Part shown: piece after piece, positions 35,970 to 48,017 of the stretch
Layout of the letters: every line of letters starts with the position of its first letter
How positions within the stretch are numbered: the first letter of the stretch is position 1
Assembly: GCA_033182465.1 (NCBI GenBank)
Contig: CP137329.1
Location: 1,426,001 to 1,490,000 of the forward strand
Reading direction: 5' to 3'
DNA: 64,000 nt
Origin: Sanghuangporus weigelae
Lineage: Eukaryota > Basidiomycota > Agaricomycetes > Hymenochaetales > Hymenochaetaceae
Notes under the pieces: generated by a model
Told to the model about the DNA's origin: nothing
Database searches by the model: none
What the model saw: only the letters and a program-made list of their open reading frames with translations
Position numbers and translations under genes: made by a program

Positions 35970-36548
35970 ATGACCAAAGTATTACAAATAAACTTCGACA
36001 TACGAGCAACACACAGGATATTCCCAGGATACATTATACAAGACGGGGTAGAAAAGCCTAACCCAGGACACATAACATATGAGCATATGATAGCAATATT
36101 CTCACATGACGAACAAGATTACTTAACGAATGCAGGAGTACAGATTAAATTCCCAAAGCGTAAACATAAAGAGGAATGTCAATTTATTCATATTAATATT
36201 GACATACCATATAGGAAAGGAGCTAATGAAATAGTACGACGAGTAGCAGAGAATACATCGACTAGAGTCAAAGAATTCATTAGACTCATTGATACAGAAG
36301 GAGTATCAATTATAGACAAACAGATCACTGAGCTAATGATAGAACACAGAATAAAGTTCATCATCGGCAAGATCAAGATCCCGATGCCGCCAGAAGAAGG
36401 ATTCACAAGGATGACAACATACCTACACAAGTTAAGCTTTCCAGTAGATGATAGAATGCCGGTGGGAAAACCCATAGGACTTCTGGAAGAAGACGTCATA
36501 CCGAGCAGGCACAGAAGCTCAGAATCCATGGAGATCAACGATCACTAG
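35970..36548 (+). CDS. ORF in the U3 part of solo LTR I, unknown function (192 aa)
   Basis: The ORF starts at an ATG at 35970 (a TTG three codons earlier is not a credible start) and encodes 192 residues. It has charged alternating strands and helices (INFDIRATHR, CQFIHINIDIPYRKGANEIV, RIKFIIGKIKIPMPPEEGF), no signal peptide and no membrane helix. No known domain is recognised and no similarity to the 213-aa ORF in family A is visible. The frame has stayed open in a solo LTR. An accessory gene of the parent element is the simplest reading. Confidence 0.5.
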   Translation: MTKVLQINFDIRATHRIFPGYIIQDGVEKPNPGHITYEHMIAIFSHDEQDYLTNAGVQIKFPKRKHKEECQFIHINIDIPYRKGANEIVRRVAENTSTRVKEFIRLIDTEGVSIIDKQITELMIEHRIKFIIGKIKIPMPPEEGFTRMTTYLHKLSFPVDDRMPVGKPIGLLEEDVIPSRHRSSESMEINDH

Positions 36549-37020
36549 ATACGCGAAGGTAATCTTATCAGGAAAGAGATAAGAAGCGATTGTAAGTAGT
36601 AGATGAGAGTAAAGACATTCCAGCCCACACAGACAGAGTAGCAGGATGAGTCAATAGGAGTTAAAGCATCAGTCAGATAGTCCGAGTCGGAAGAAGCATG
36701 TAAGTCCTAACTCCGAGGAAGAAAAGCTGTGGAACGAACCAGAAGGAACTGGTAGAACTCAGTATCAAAGACTTACCAGCAAAATTGCTGAAGATAGAAA
36801 GTATGCACCAGAATGTGCTAGTAACAATTAAACTATAGGAGTAGAGCTCAGGCATTGTAGCACACAGCATTGTGGAGCTGTGAAACTGGTAGAATGAACC
36901 AGAACATGAAGTACGATCGGAATTGACAAGGAGCTCTAGGAATTGACTCGGAACACAAGGAATTGACAAGGAAAGGATTGTGGACAGCACAAAGACAGAG
37001 GTAGATAGTTATAGTAGTAG

Positions 37021-37060
37021 CCATAGCATAGCCACACCTGTAGAGTATAAAAGGAGGCCA
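37021..37060 (+). promoter_or_regulatory. TATA box of solo LTR I
   Basis: GTATAAAAGG at about 37044-37053 lies about 500 bp after the LTR ORF and about 200 bp before the LTR end, as expected for a U3/R border. Confidence 0.55.
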
Positions 37061-38573
37061 AATGAGCCATCCAAGTGTCAGTTTAATTCATCTTCCAAAC
37101 GCCCCACAAAGCGAGTTGGAATCTTCTCTCATACAAACACTAGCTTGATAGCTACCTTTGCCTGATTCATCGATATCGCTTATCATCTCAAGCAGTGTGA
37201 GACACTTGCTTCAGTAGTAAGTCACATATATTACTCATCTTACTCTGATTCTAACACTGTTGTTATAGGATTCATGGATACATATCTAGCTGTTGTGTTA
37301 GTATGGTTACTACAGAAGGTGTGTTCTGGACTCAGAAAATTAGATTTGATCATGAATCGTTTAGTCATATATATAATTGGATCAGGCCTCGTAACTGCGA
37401 TCTGTGCATTACTCGCATTGATTTCTACTACAGTAGCACCACATGCTTTTGTCTATTTGCTTGCCAATTTTATTCTTCCAAAATGTCAGTGTTCAAATAC
37501 TTGGAATACGTCAACTGATGCAAACCCTTCTTTGCAGTATACTTCAATTGTTTGCTTGCTTCATCAGTGGCTTATCACTTCTGATATTCTATTGGGTTGA
37601 CAAGCAAACATAGATTAAATGCAAGATCAAGTCTTCATGCTGCTGCAGATCATGAATTGGGTAGCATGAGCATTCATTTCGAGAATTTCTCCTCTTCCTC
37701 TTCTGGAGAATTGAATCATTCTGCAAATGACCCACCCAAATAAGCATGTATCCCCTTCTTCTATTCATCCAATCCTCTGAGCTTAAGCCTTCAGGTATGG
37801 AGACAGTTGAATGCAGAATCAGCATTGATATTGAGACCAGCACTAGTAGAGCAAATGATGGACTCTCAAAGACCTGTAGATGTTCAAGTTGAAGTAGTAT
37901 GCCAAATTGAGAAATCTAATCGGTCTCCTTGCCTTGAAAGTGATATGAAGACAGAACAAAGACCAATTCATTACTTCTTAATATTATACACTTTATTTGT
38001 TTCTATTTTTTGAAATGATGGATCCGCATGTAATGAATCCAGATATATCACACGTTTTGGATTCAGTTTTGCCTGTGTTCCCCGGGTGGGATCGAATCGA
38101 ATTCACGACCTGGACCGCGAACGTCATGTGACGGTGAAGTTATACGTACGTACGTATACGAACGGCACGTCAACAACGTGTTCACACTTATTCCCTGACA
38201 GGCTCTTTTTGCTCGAATGTGACGCTGCACGTTCGTAAGACCAGATTGCGATTCTCCTCATGAAATCTCTCACAAGATTCGGGTTGAAGCCTCGTTACCA
38301 TTTTCTGCTTATCTCACAGAACAACTCCTTGGGATCACTTGTCGTTACGGATAAGCAGTGCAGACAAACCATGGAATGGGAACAATCTTTCCACACTTAA
38401 CATAAGGTCTATGGAGATCGTGAGTGAGATGATCTGAAATGGTGCGTCTTTCGGTACTTCTCGATCTCCGAGAGCATATAAATGTCCATCGATCATCCAA
38501 TCAATGACTTCCCAGCCACCGGTCTTCTGGTTCCGGAGTCACTGATCAATCGGTACATTGCAAATCGGCTACA

Positions 38574-38580
38574 TATAAGA
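38574..38580 (+). promoter_or_regulatory. TATA-like box of D2
   Basis: TATAAGA lies 108 bp before the D2 ATG and is followed by TGAT. It sits where TATTTAAG sits in D4, D5 and D6. Confidence 0.45.
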
Positions 38581-38687
38581 TGATAGGAGCTTCATTTTTG
38601 CCCTCCCCTGAGCCTCTCTTGCCGTCGGGCTACGAGCACTTTATTTCGGGTACCATCGACTGGAACTCCCTGACCGTCGCGAGCGCT

Positions 38688-40175
38688 ATGTCGCAAAACG
38701 ATAGTACGGTGAGCCGTAGACCATTTATATGCTGAGCGGACTCTGAAGCGACTGTTGACTTAGTTTGGTTGTTTATTCATATCAGTGATGTATGGTCTGT
38801 GTCATCCGGCAAACATCTCACCTCAATTAACCGCACACATTCTAGCTTTACATCAGCGTTAGCTTCTGACCTTTGCCGAGCAAGAATTAAACTTGTTAAT
38901 TCTTAAAATGTTTCCAGTTTATGGGGTGTTGGCTGCCTCCAGCTGTATCTGTACTACGAAGTATTTCGTCGTTACGCGTTACATTGTTTAACACATATTG
39001 ATCAGTTGTATTGTCCAGAAATACTGGAAGACCGATCAGCCCTGGCTCAAGACGTACATCCTTTTGATATGGATAATGGATACAGTGCATCAAGCACTTG
39101 TGTCGCATTTCAACTACGTGTACTTTGTGAAGGGTATAGCAAATATATCATTGAGGGATGGCCGTCCTAAGTGAGTTTTTGTCTTTCGGCGAAAATAAAC
39201 AATGCCTGAACTTTCGACTCCCCGACAGAACCGGAGCAGATACTATTGTCTTCACGGCCCTTATTGATGCCATGATACAAAGTATTCTCATTAGACGCGC
39301 TTGGTACCGTGAGTGATCAAGGCTGCTTGCAATGCTTAATAGGCTTTTCGACTGATGACCTTAAAGTAAGTAGCAAAAACAATATTCTGGCCGGCGTCTT
39401 AAGTGCTGCCGTCCTCGCGCAATTTTCACTAACGCTGACATATTACGGTCAAGTCATCAATTTAAACAGGATAGCGCAGCTAGACGATGCTATTCATACA
39501 GAACTTGCGATGACTGGCGTTGCAGTGTTCACGGATACTCTCCTGGCCGTCGTACTGATTTGGTTACTACGGAAGGCCCGGTCCGGATTCAGGAGGTCAG
39601 ACTCAATCGTGAATCGTCTAGTCATGTATATTGTTGGATCAAGCCTCGTTACTGCAATGTGCGTGATCGTGGCGTTGATCTCCGCTGCAGTCGCACCGCA
39701 TTCGTTCATCTATTTGCTTGCGGACCTGGTCATTCCGAAACGTGCGTCTCTTATGATCTCAAACCCTCCGAGTTCATCTGTTAAGGCATTATCTTAATTT
39801 AGTTTACTTCAACTGCATGCTTGCTTCGTTCGTCAATCATGATGTCTGTCTCTGCCTCCACAACTGACATGCACGTATTTGTTCAGGCTGAATGCCCGCT
39901 CACGACTTCGCGAGACTCTCGAAAATGGAGAAACTGATATCAGCATTTGTCTTGAGAACGTAGCTTCTGTAACAAGTGGAGGGCTTGACACACCCTCAGC
40001 TACCTCGCAAAAGGCACGTATTATCGGTGCTGTTTTGCTTCCAGCTTGCTGATGTTCTGTTAAGGCCTCAAGTCCTACAGCGATGGAATGCCGGATCGGG
40101 ATCGGTTCCGGACTTAACAGCGAGCAAAGAGTAGTGAGAGCGCAGTCTAAAATACATTATCCGGTCGGCGTCTGA
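38688..40175 (+). CDS. DUF6534-type 7-TM membrane protein D2
   Basis: Ten exons can be traced: 38688-38708, 38764-38789 (26 nt), 38846-38857 (12 nt), 38918-38960, 39019-39170, 39229-39308, 39367-39741, 39803-39827, 39887-40013, 40065-40175; 323 residues, all phases fit. Seven hydrophobic helices are seen, among them LKTYILLIWIMDTVHQ, VLSAAVLAQFSLTLTYYG, VAVFTDTLLAVVLIWLL and YIVGSSLVTAMCVIVALISA. The C-terminus is a hydrophilic tail (LNARSRLRETLENG). The last intron would start with GC (GCACGT). DUF6534 proteins are a mushroom-expanded membrane family of unknown role; the assignment is from the architecture and motifs. First intact copy of the array. Confidence 0.82.
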
Positions 40176-40975
40176 TCAGATTTGTTTGAAGAACTCCGAC
40201 ACTAGCATAATGAAATCCGGAGCAACGCGGCAATGACAAATTTATCGATCAGTATTACTTATTGTAATTTAGAAACTTGTGTGATATGCACTTATGGCCC
40301 GTCGAGCTTGCATTGATAGATTCGGTTATATGCAGTTGTCGTGCGAGTGAGGTCCGGAAGGAGCTTGGATCAGAGATACGTTCTGCGTATCCGAAGTTTC
40401 AGCACTCCAACGTAACTACGGAGGGTTGAACTCTGGTTTTAACGCCTGAGATACGAGTCACTCCAAACATCTCGGACTCTAGTTCAGTGTCCTACAACCT
40501 TGGTGTTTCATTCTGCACCGAGACCATGGCCCTGGCATGCACGGGTTAGGCACAGACGAACTCGGGATAGACTGGGCCTTCACTAGGTCCTCCGATGGGT
40601 CCGTCTCGACCCTGCCATTCAAGAGGCAGATTATCAGCCCAGCAACTCAAGGTCTGCATGCAAACCCGTTGCAATCTCGTATGCCTTGGCCGTCCGATTC
40701 GAATTTCTGTGTCGTGCAGCTTCTTTGCCACTCAGGACGGTTAAACGACGACAAGCAGCGTAACACTTTCCATACAGAGCAATCTGACTCGACTCTGCCC
40801 GTCATCTTCTGAGAGAGAACTATGAGATCGACAAAGCAGTGCTTGTCTGACGCTGCATTGTACCCAAGTAAGTCCGGTCCGGGATCGCATCATCATGTGG
40901 TTGTGCATCAGACAACCGAAACCGAAGTTGCATCACGCCTTTTTAGACGTCCACATCTTGCTTAGCCCTGTGGTT
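40176..40975. other. Intergenic region D2-D3
   Basis: No gene is supported. Short open frames here (such as 40537-40812) lack coding bias and homology. Confidence 0.4.
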
Positions 40976-40984
40976 TACTTAAAT
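40976..40984 (+). promoter_or_regulatory. TATA-like box of D3
   Basis: TACTTAAAT lies about 90 bp before the D3 ATG, in the position of the TATTTAAG box of the paralogues, but is a weaker match. Confidence 0.3.
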
Positions 40985-41070
40985 CACACTGCAAATGTAG
41001 ACCATGTATCACCAGTCCCCGTTTTCCGCTTCGGACAGACCTTTTTTATTCAAGCCGCAAGTATTATAAA

Positions 41071-42515
41071 ATGTCTTCCGCTGACAGCATGCTCGCATCA
41101 CAGCTAGATATTACAGTAAGGATGTACTCCGTCTGCGCGAGCCGGGAACTTATCAATGATCCAGTGGGGCTGCCTCTTCATTGGACTGTCGTGAGATTCT
41201 TCTAACTCTGCAACAATAAATCTGAAGCTGAGCAGATGCATTCCAGATTTCTCTCAGCGTAAGCTTGATTTCGTTTCGAGCAAGAATTTTAACACCATTT
41301 CATTATCTCAAGCTTATGGGGAACCGGATGCCCCCAGCTGTACTTGTACTGCGAGGTGGATGTCAAACGCTTATTACATGTAGTTCTGTGTGCCACTGAC
41401 CCTCGCGATCTACCAGAAATACTGGAAGACTGATCAGCGCTGGTTTAAGTTGTACATCCTTTTAATATGGATACTGGATACTGTGCATCAGGTCTTTACC
41501 ACAGAGTTTTACTATGTCTACTTTGTGAAGGGAATCATAGCTCCTGAGTTACGAACAAGCTTACAAATGTGAGTGCTTCCTTCATCGACTGTTTTCCTTG
41601 TTTTAAATCTCTCGAAGTTAACATACAGCATTCTGCAGGACTCTGGTTCAGGTAATTCTGCTCGCCAACATTATTGATGCGATGATACAAATAGTTCTTG
41701 TTCGACGCGTTTGGTGCTGTGAGTTAGCACTTGTCTCATTACGACCTAGGCTTCTTACCCTGTCCCTGAAGTGAGCGACAGAAATCGTATATTGACAACA
41801 ACGTTAAGCATAGCAGTCCTGGCTCAGTTTGCCACCACTACGGCCGTCTACTTCAAAATATTAAAGCTAACCAAACTTGCGCAAATCTTCGAGGACGTTG
41901 ATCTACAACTTGCGGGCAATGCCGTCGAGGTATTTACGGATACTTTCTTGGCTGCTTCACTGGTTTCGTTGCTATGGAAGGCTCATTCGGGACTTCATTC
42001 ATCGAATTCGATTGTAAACCGCCTCATGACGTATATTGTCGGTTCCAGCCTTATAACCATTCTGTGCATGTTGGTCGCAGTGATTGCTGATATTGTCGCG
42101 CCTCATTCTTTAATTCACAAAACTGCTGATCTGATTATCTCAAAGCGTTAGTCGTCTCCTTTATAGTTGACTTGCACCTATTCACACAGATGCTTTCAGT
42201 GTACTTCAATTGTATGCTCGCCTCGTTAGTCATCTATATCTGATGCTGAGGGTTCACATCGTCGTCACAGGTTGAATGCTCGATCAAGTCTTCGCGAGAA
42301 TCTCGTCGTTCATGCTGGTGAAATTAGTTTTCACCTTACAGTTCCTTTTTCTGGCTCGGAGGGACAGATGAACTCAGCGATCAATGTTTCTTCGAAGGTC
42401 TGTAACTCTCTTAACGAATTTTATGTAAGTTTCTCCTCATTTTCGTATATTCCAGACTCCCGTATCCACTGAGTACACAGCTAATGCTGACATCGAGGCT
42501 GCGCAACGTGAATGA
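41071..42515 (+). CDS. DUF6534-type 7-TM membrane protein D3
   Basis: Exons: 41071-41115, 41165-41190 (26 nt), 41247-41258 (12 nt), 41313-41355, 41417-41568, 41639-41718, 41772-42146, 42200-42224, 42271-42397, 42456-42515; 314 residues, phases consistent. The N-terminus is the family's MSSAD... SQLDIT peptide, followed by TM1 built by exons 2-4 (WGCLFIGLS), KYWKTDQRWFKLYILLIWIL, and the SDRNR start of the large exon with four helices. It stops about 30 residues earlier than D5: in the tail exon a TGA stands where D4 has CGA, and a downstream exon-like sequence is left unused, so the tail may be recently shortened. Otherwise intact. Confidence 0.82.
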
Positions 42516-43224
42516 AAGGCACAGGTATTACTTTATAAAGTGATTCGTTAGTCACGTACGTACTGCCTTCAGAACCTTGACGGGATCAGTGCCTCTTCCA
42601 GATACGAAATCAGCTCAAGTTGATACAAGAATGCAACTACTTGACTCTGGTACTATAGGAGCAGCACATTCACCTATACATAAAGTCCGTCGAAGCGTGG
42701 TAATCGAGCAGTAGAAGCTCTATATACAAACGGCTAAATGATGCAGAGTTAATGTGTATTGATTACGCCATATACCGGACCCCAGACTCAGAACAGCTGC
42801 ATCAAGCTAGGGATGGTTTGACGGGTGAGGATATATCGTTAGCGCACGGACTCAATGGTGGACGATTCCTTCCTTGACGAATTGAATTGCAAATCAATGA
42901 GAAAATAATACGCGGAGTTTGAAATGGAGTGTACACGTGGACGTACGGTGTCAAGTCCCGTGCCGTGCTGAAAACTAAACCTCCCTAGGCTCGATATTGG
43001 CACATTCATCCGCTTCACTCGCACAGTTTGATATGCATATCTAGCGCAGCGCAAGACATGAATGTTGGGGACGAACGCCACTCCAGCCAAGATCCGTGAT
43101 GTGATACTTATAAGATGTCTCGGGACAATTCGGCGTTCGCAGCGCTGCGGTCATGATCTACTGGTGTTCAGCGCCAAACGGTTTTTATGCGCGAGACCGC
43201 GTTTATCTTTGTCTGGCTTCTGCC
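42516..43224. other. Intergenic region D3-D4
   Basis: It has no gene. It holds a conserved block (ATTGGCACATTCATCCGCTT, from 42996) also found upstream of D5 and D6, and a segment near 42905 (GGAGTTTGAAATGGAGT) repeated upstream of the same genes, so the duplicated unit includes 5' flanking DNA. Confidence 0.45.
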
Positions 43225-43232
43225 TATTTAAG
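43225..43232 (+). promoter_or_regulatory. TATA-like box of D4
   Basis: TATTTAAG, followed by ATGGCGGCGAG, lies 106 bp before the D4 ATG. The same box is found upstream of D5 and D6. Confidence 0.5.
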
Positions 43233-43330
43233 ATGGCGGCGAGTAACATTCATCGCGCCTTCCGATCGTGGACACCTCTAACCTTTCCATTTTCTAGACC
43301 ATTTGTATACCACGTCCAGGACACTACAAT

Positions 43331-44850
43331 ATGTCCTCTGCTGACATCATATCTGGATCGCAGTTGGATCAGCGCACTGTGAGATTCCGAGTTGCCTGTG
43401 AACTCTCTCATTAGTTCGAACTCCCGTCTAGCGGGGATGTTACTTCGTCGGGCTTCCGTACGTTCTCTTTTTACACGACACCTTTACTTGATTTGACCAG
43501 ACGCATGTCAGGCTTACATCAGCGTAAGCATCAATCCTCCTCATCCATGAAACTATTCATGATTATACTGCCAATAGATTATGGGGAATTGGATGCCTCC
43601 AGTTATACTTATGAAGTATGTTTCTCAGACTTCACTCAGTGAATCACTGTCTTGATAATTGCGACTTTTTAGAAATACTGGAAGACAGACAGATCAGCGC
43701 TGGCTTAAGCTATACATATCGCTTATCTGGATGCTAGATACAGCGCATCAAGTCCTGGTCATCCAATATGACTATATCTATTTTGTGAAGGGAATTATGA
43801 ATCCAGAATTACTCGCACTCCTACCCAAATGAATTCCTTTTTTTTCTCATATCGATCTGAAACCGACGATATTCATCTTTAAGGACTCTAAATACTACAG
43901 CAGCTCTCACAGGCATTATCAATGCAATGATACAAGCAATTCTTATATGGCGTATCTTGTGTTGTAGTACTCATTCATCTTCTCTGTAATATTTTCATGA
44001 TCTCATAGTGAGCGAAAGAAATCGCATACTAACAGGATTTGTGAGCGCTGCCGTCACAGCACAGCTCACAATCGCTATAGCTTGATGGTCAGGTCAACAT
44101 TACTCAGCTGAAATGGCTATATGAAGTCATTCATTTGAAATTGACATTCTCGTGCGTTGTGGTATTTGCAGATACAAGTTTGGCCGTCACATTGGTCTGG
44201 TTATTGTGGAAGTCCCATTCTGGACTTCGCTCGTCAGACACACTTGTAATCTGCCTCGTCGTGTATATCATGCGCTCAAGTCTTGCGACTGTGTTGTACA
44301 TATTGCAGTAGTTTTCACTATTGTAGCACCACATTCTTTTATCTACATGGTCACTTACCCTATTATTCGTTTTGGCATGAATAACTACTTTAGCCTACTG
44401 ACAAGGATGTTTCCAGTATACTTCAACTGCTTACTTGCCTCGTTCGTCATTCATATCTTCCTCTTATTGTCAAGAGTTCACAAAACAGTCGCAGGTTGAA
44501 TGCTCGATCAAGTCTTCGCGAAAATCTTGTCATTCACGCGGATGACATTAGTGTCCGTTTCACGGATTCCTCTGAGTCGGAGGGTTGGATGAATGCACCG
44601 CCACAAATTTCTTCAAATGTCGGTCATCCTTTCGATGAACCCAGGATAACTTTCTGCTGATTTCCATGTATTCAGGCTCTAGCTGTGGTTCCGGCCAGGC
44701 TTCGGGTTAATGATGATGTCGAGGTTGCACGGCATGAGCGAAAGGTACTATCTTCCTTCCAAAAAGTGATATATCAGCCAGTTATACGAAGTTTATATTT
44801 TGTTTAGAGGCTTGACAGGATCAGTTCCTCCTCCAGCCCTGGTATCAAAT
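43331..44850 (+). pseudogene. DUF6534-type 7-TM protein pseudogene D4
   Basis: The first exons match the family (43331-43378, peptide MSSADIISGSQLD; 43432-43457; 12-nt microexon 43512-43523). The next exon (from about 43578) has lost about 5 nt, which puts a stop after LQLYL, and the KYW exon (from about 43674) has 4 extra nt after KTD. The large exon (from about 44011; SERNRILTGF) also has a stop. Tail exons (LNARSSLRENLVIHADD, from about 44496) are well preserved. The TATA-like box and upstream block are kept. It is a recent pseudogene of the D3/D5 type. Confidence 0.82.
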
Positions 44851-46346
44851 CAGGTAGTAATAACAACGTAACTGTTTAATTTTGGTAGTATGGGAGTAAG
44901 ACTAGAAGCAGCACGTCCTCTTTCGTATAGAAAATTTGTCGAAGTGCGGTGATCCAAGCATCGAACAAGTAGATAGTGAGCACCCAGAATCGACACATGT
45001 ATGTTGACTAAGCCATCTACTCCTAGACGTAGAGCAGTCGCACTCAAATCGAGAACAGTCAGCTCAAAGTATAAAATAGCCTGATCGTGTGCTTTTAAGG
45101 AGCAATTTCTCGTCGAGTTGCAAATCAGTCTGGGAAATAAGAGGCGGAGTTTAAAATGGAGTACATACAGCGGACAATGAAGAGTTTCGATGACCTCGAG
45201 ATAACTCCCCAAAATGCAATTTGAGATTTAGAGTTTTGTCATGTGTTTCACCGAGTGATAAACCTTAAGCCTCCATACTGTAAAGTTTAAAGCAGCACAG
45301 CTGTACATGCACCACCTTTTAGGCAATTACGGCAAAGCAGGACTAGTAGAATATCTGTGTTCGGACAACTTGATATTGAAAGCTTGGAATTGATAGATAT
45401 GCATAGACTGGCCCGGTGTCTTCGTCATCGCACATAAACATTTCTGGACTCAGAGGAGCCTTTTCCAGATCAGGAGTGGCTGGATGGTGGTTTCGCGAAC
45501 ATGTGAAACGATTTGAGGTGGAGTTTGAATGACGTGTAAAGTCCCGTGATCAGCTGTGAGACGGAGCTGTATATGATAGTACGGACCTTTACAGTATCTT
45601 TGCGTAAAATTATCTATTGGATTGGCAAACACATCCGCTTCATGCGCATCATTTTGCATGCACTAAATTAGTCTGTACAATTTCTACATTCTCCACAGAA
45701 TTCTGACCTACCGCATCTCGGAACAATCTATGGTGATTGCCAGGCGAGACGATTCGCATTCCAATCACGGTTTATCAGGAAGACCATCGGAGCCATTGGA
45801 TGGTTAAAGTCGACATTCGGGACCTGCTGCTGGTCGACTCATTGGGTTCTATGCGTACTGAAGTTGACAATTTCAGTAGTTTTCGTCCGAACCTCACCAG
45901 TAGTGCCAAATAGGGACGACGCGATGTTTCCGACGCTGCGTCACTGGGCAAATAGCGCGACCAGTCCCTTGGGAGGCAGAGCATCAGGTTCTAGTTTAAA
46001 CGACAGCAAATTCATGGCAGGAGATTTCGATCTGAGAGAAACCGGGATGTGGAGGGTTTGTCAAGAAGCCTGGCATTGTCTTCTTCGGAGAAAGAGCCGT
46101 GTTCTCGATTATAGGTCTAGTCTTTTAGTTCAAACGGGCAGTGATCAATGCTAATCGATCTGCTCAAGGGACAAAGATTTTCGGAAAAGTTATGATCAGT
46201 CAGCGCCTATTTCGCACCGGTAACATCGCAATGAGCCACAGCATGTGTCAGTATCGTTGCTTATTACGTGGCTTTTAAGCGTCCGAAACCATACCGTTTC
46301 GCATCCACTTTAGGGCCTCGGCATCCATCCCGATACATTTCCAGCA
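44851..46346. other. Intergenic region D4-D5
   Basis: At 1.5 kb this is the longest gap in the array. It holds two copies of the upstream repeat (GGAGTTTAAAATGGAGTAC near 45150, GGAGTTTGAATGACGTG near 45522) and the conserved block at 45621-45650. No gene is supported. The doubled flank suggests that part of a former unit was lost here. Confidence 0.45.
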
Positions 46347-46354
46347 TATTTAAG
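46347..46354 (+). promoter_or_regulatory. TATA-like box of D5
   Basis: TATTTAAG followed by ATGGAGA lies 95 bp before the ATG; compare D4 and D6. Confidence 0.5.
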
Positions 46355-46441
46355 ATGGAGATGATCATACATCCCCCGCTTGCGAACACCCTTCCAAGAC
46401 CGCCAGCGTGCTTTGTATAACCGCATCCAGGGTACTATAGT

Positions 46442-48017
46442 ATGCCCTCCTCTGACGCCATATCTGGGTCACAATTGGATATCACGGTAATACTTGAGTC
46501 ACCTTAATAGTTCGCATTGTCTTTATTGTTTGTGTCTAGTGGGGGTGTTTCTTCATTGGACTTCCGTGAGTATTCAGACACCATGTGCCACCTTCCTTCT
46601 AATTGACCAGACTCAATTCAGACTTACATCGATGTAGACATCATGAGTTCTTCTCTCGTAAGTAAAGCTATTCATGACCATATTACGTCCAGGTTATGGG
46701 GAATCGGATGCCTCCAGTTGTACTTGTATTACGAAGTGGGTGTCATACACTTGGTCAGTACTGCGTATGATTAACCATTGCGATATGCCAGGAATATCGG
46801 AAGACCGATCAGCGCTGGTTTAAGCTGTACATTCTTTTAATATGGATATTGGATACAGTGCATCAATTCTTCGTCATAGACTTTGAATATGTTTACTTTG
46901 TGAAGGGAATCATCGATTCGGATTTACGCGCTCTCTTGCAAAAGTTATTTCTCGCTTACCTGCTTGAACATTTCAAAACTGACCAATGCAAAACAGAACT
47001 TTGATTCATATAGTGCCCTTCACCGGTACTATCAATGCGATGATCCAAGTAATTCTTGTCCGGCGTGCTTGGTGGTGTGAGTAACTATCATTTTCTCTTC
47101 TCACTTGATTCACCATCATGTCATCGAAGTGAGCGACAAGAATCATATATTAACCGGAATCCTGTGCATGGCGGTCCTGGCTCAGTTCACTATTACTGTG
47201 ACCTGCTATGTCAAAATATTCAACCTCACCGAGTTTACGGAGCTCTATGAAGTCGTTCATATAGAGTTCTCATTCACATGTGTCGCAGTGTTCACAGATA
47301 TCCTGTTATCTGTTACGCTTGTCTGGTTACTGTGGAAGGCTCGTTCTGGTTTTCCCTCATCAAATTCAGTTGTGAACCGCCTCGTCTCATATATCATGGG
47401 TTCGACTCTTGTGACCGCGCTGTGCATGGGGATCGCGGTTATTTCTGCTCTTGTGGCACCAACTTCCTTCATCTACATGACTGCAGATACGATTATTCCA
47501 AAGCGTTTGTCTTTCTTTGTTTAAATAAGTGGTACACATCCGTTGATACCTACATTTTCAGTGTATTTCAATTGCTTGCTCGCCTCGTTCGTAGTTTCAT
47601 CTCGAATTTCCTTTGTGAAGAACTCACAGTGCAGACTTAGGTTGAACGCTCGATCAAATCTTCGTGAGAGACTCGTCACTGATGGGGGTGATCTAAGTCT
47701 TCACTTTACGGATTCTTCCACCAATTTGCAAGGATGTCTAAACACTCGTTCCCCGAAGGTACGTGTCACTTCCGATATATTTAAGATAGACACTTGCTGA
47801 TTATCATTCATACAGGTTACATCTTTGGTGTCTGTTGGATGCCAATCTGATATTGATGTCGAGGCCGGAAGCCGTGAGCAACAGGTACTGGTTTTCTTCA
47901 GATAACTTGCTGACAGAGCAATTCATGTCAAATTTTACCTTCTAGAGCCTCGATGCACGCTCCTTCGCATCCGGTTCCGATATCGAGACAATAATAAGTA
48001 ACGGTGTCGCATCTTAG
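46442..48017 (+). CDS. DUF6534-type 7-TM membrane protein D5
   Basis: Eleven exons fit without conflict: 46442-46486, 46540-46565 (26 nt), 46622-46633 (12 nt), 46693-46735, 46792-46943, 46997-47076, 47130-47504, 47562-47586, 47641-47758, 47816-47884, 47946-48017; 338 residues. It has WGCFFIGLP at TM1, FKLYILLIWILDTVHQFF, FTGTINAMIQVILVRRAW, SDKNHILTGILCMAVLAQF and the SIIVNR-type loop (SSNSVVNRLVSYIMGS). It is the longest tail in the array and the best model for the ancestral exon set. The fifth intron has a weak donor (GTTATT). Confidence 0.84.

Larger units (their letters stand above)
35755..37256 (+). mobile_element. Solo LTR I (1.5 kb) with embedded ORF, inserted in D1
   Basis: It starts TGTTAGAAATTG and ends TTCTAACA (inverted TGTTAG/CTAACA tips) and is flanked by the perfect duplication CTGTT (35750-35754 and 37257-37261). 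It holds an ORF (35970-36548) upstream of a strong TATA box (GTATAAAAGG, near 37044), the usual U3 layout. No gag or pol remains. The tips resemble Copia-type LTRs, but the family cannot be fixed without the interior. Confidence 0.85.
35028..38013 (+). pseudogene. DUF6534-type 7-TM protein gene D1, split by an LTR
   Basis: Exon homologues of the family are visible: the 26-nt exon (35028-35053; donor GT now AT), the 12-nt microexon (35106-35117), the YGV.. exon (about 35171-35205), the KYW-type exon with LWILDTALQ (about 35265-35415), the next exon (about 35468-35545), and the large exon (from about 35600). The large exon is interrupted at 35754 by a 1.5-kb solo LTR and resumes at 37262 (FMDTYLAVVLVWLL, YIIGSGLVTAICALLAL). 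Exon 1 has no ATG. The rest of the C-terminal exons can be traced to about 38013. With the lost donor, missing start and insertion it is a clear pseudogene, the outermost and oldest-looking member of the array. Confidence 0.82.

Noticed and set aside
36020-36070. 2A-like ribosome-skipping motif in the LTR I ORF (GVEKPNPGH)
   Set aside because: The 2A consensus needs D-x-E-x-N-P-G-P. Here an extra residue splits E and N, and the final Pro is His.
40537-40812. 91-codon open frame between D2 and D3
   Set aside because: Composition and context do not support a gene, and no paralogue flank keeps it.
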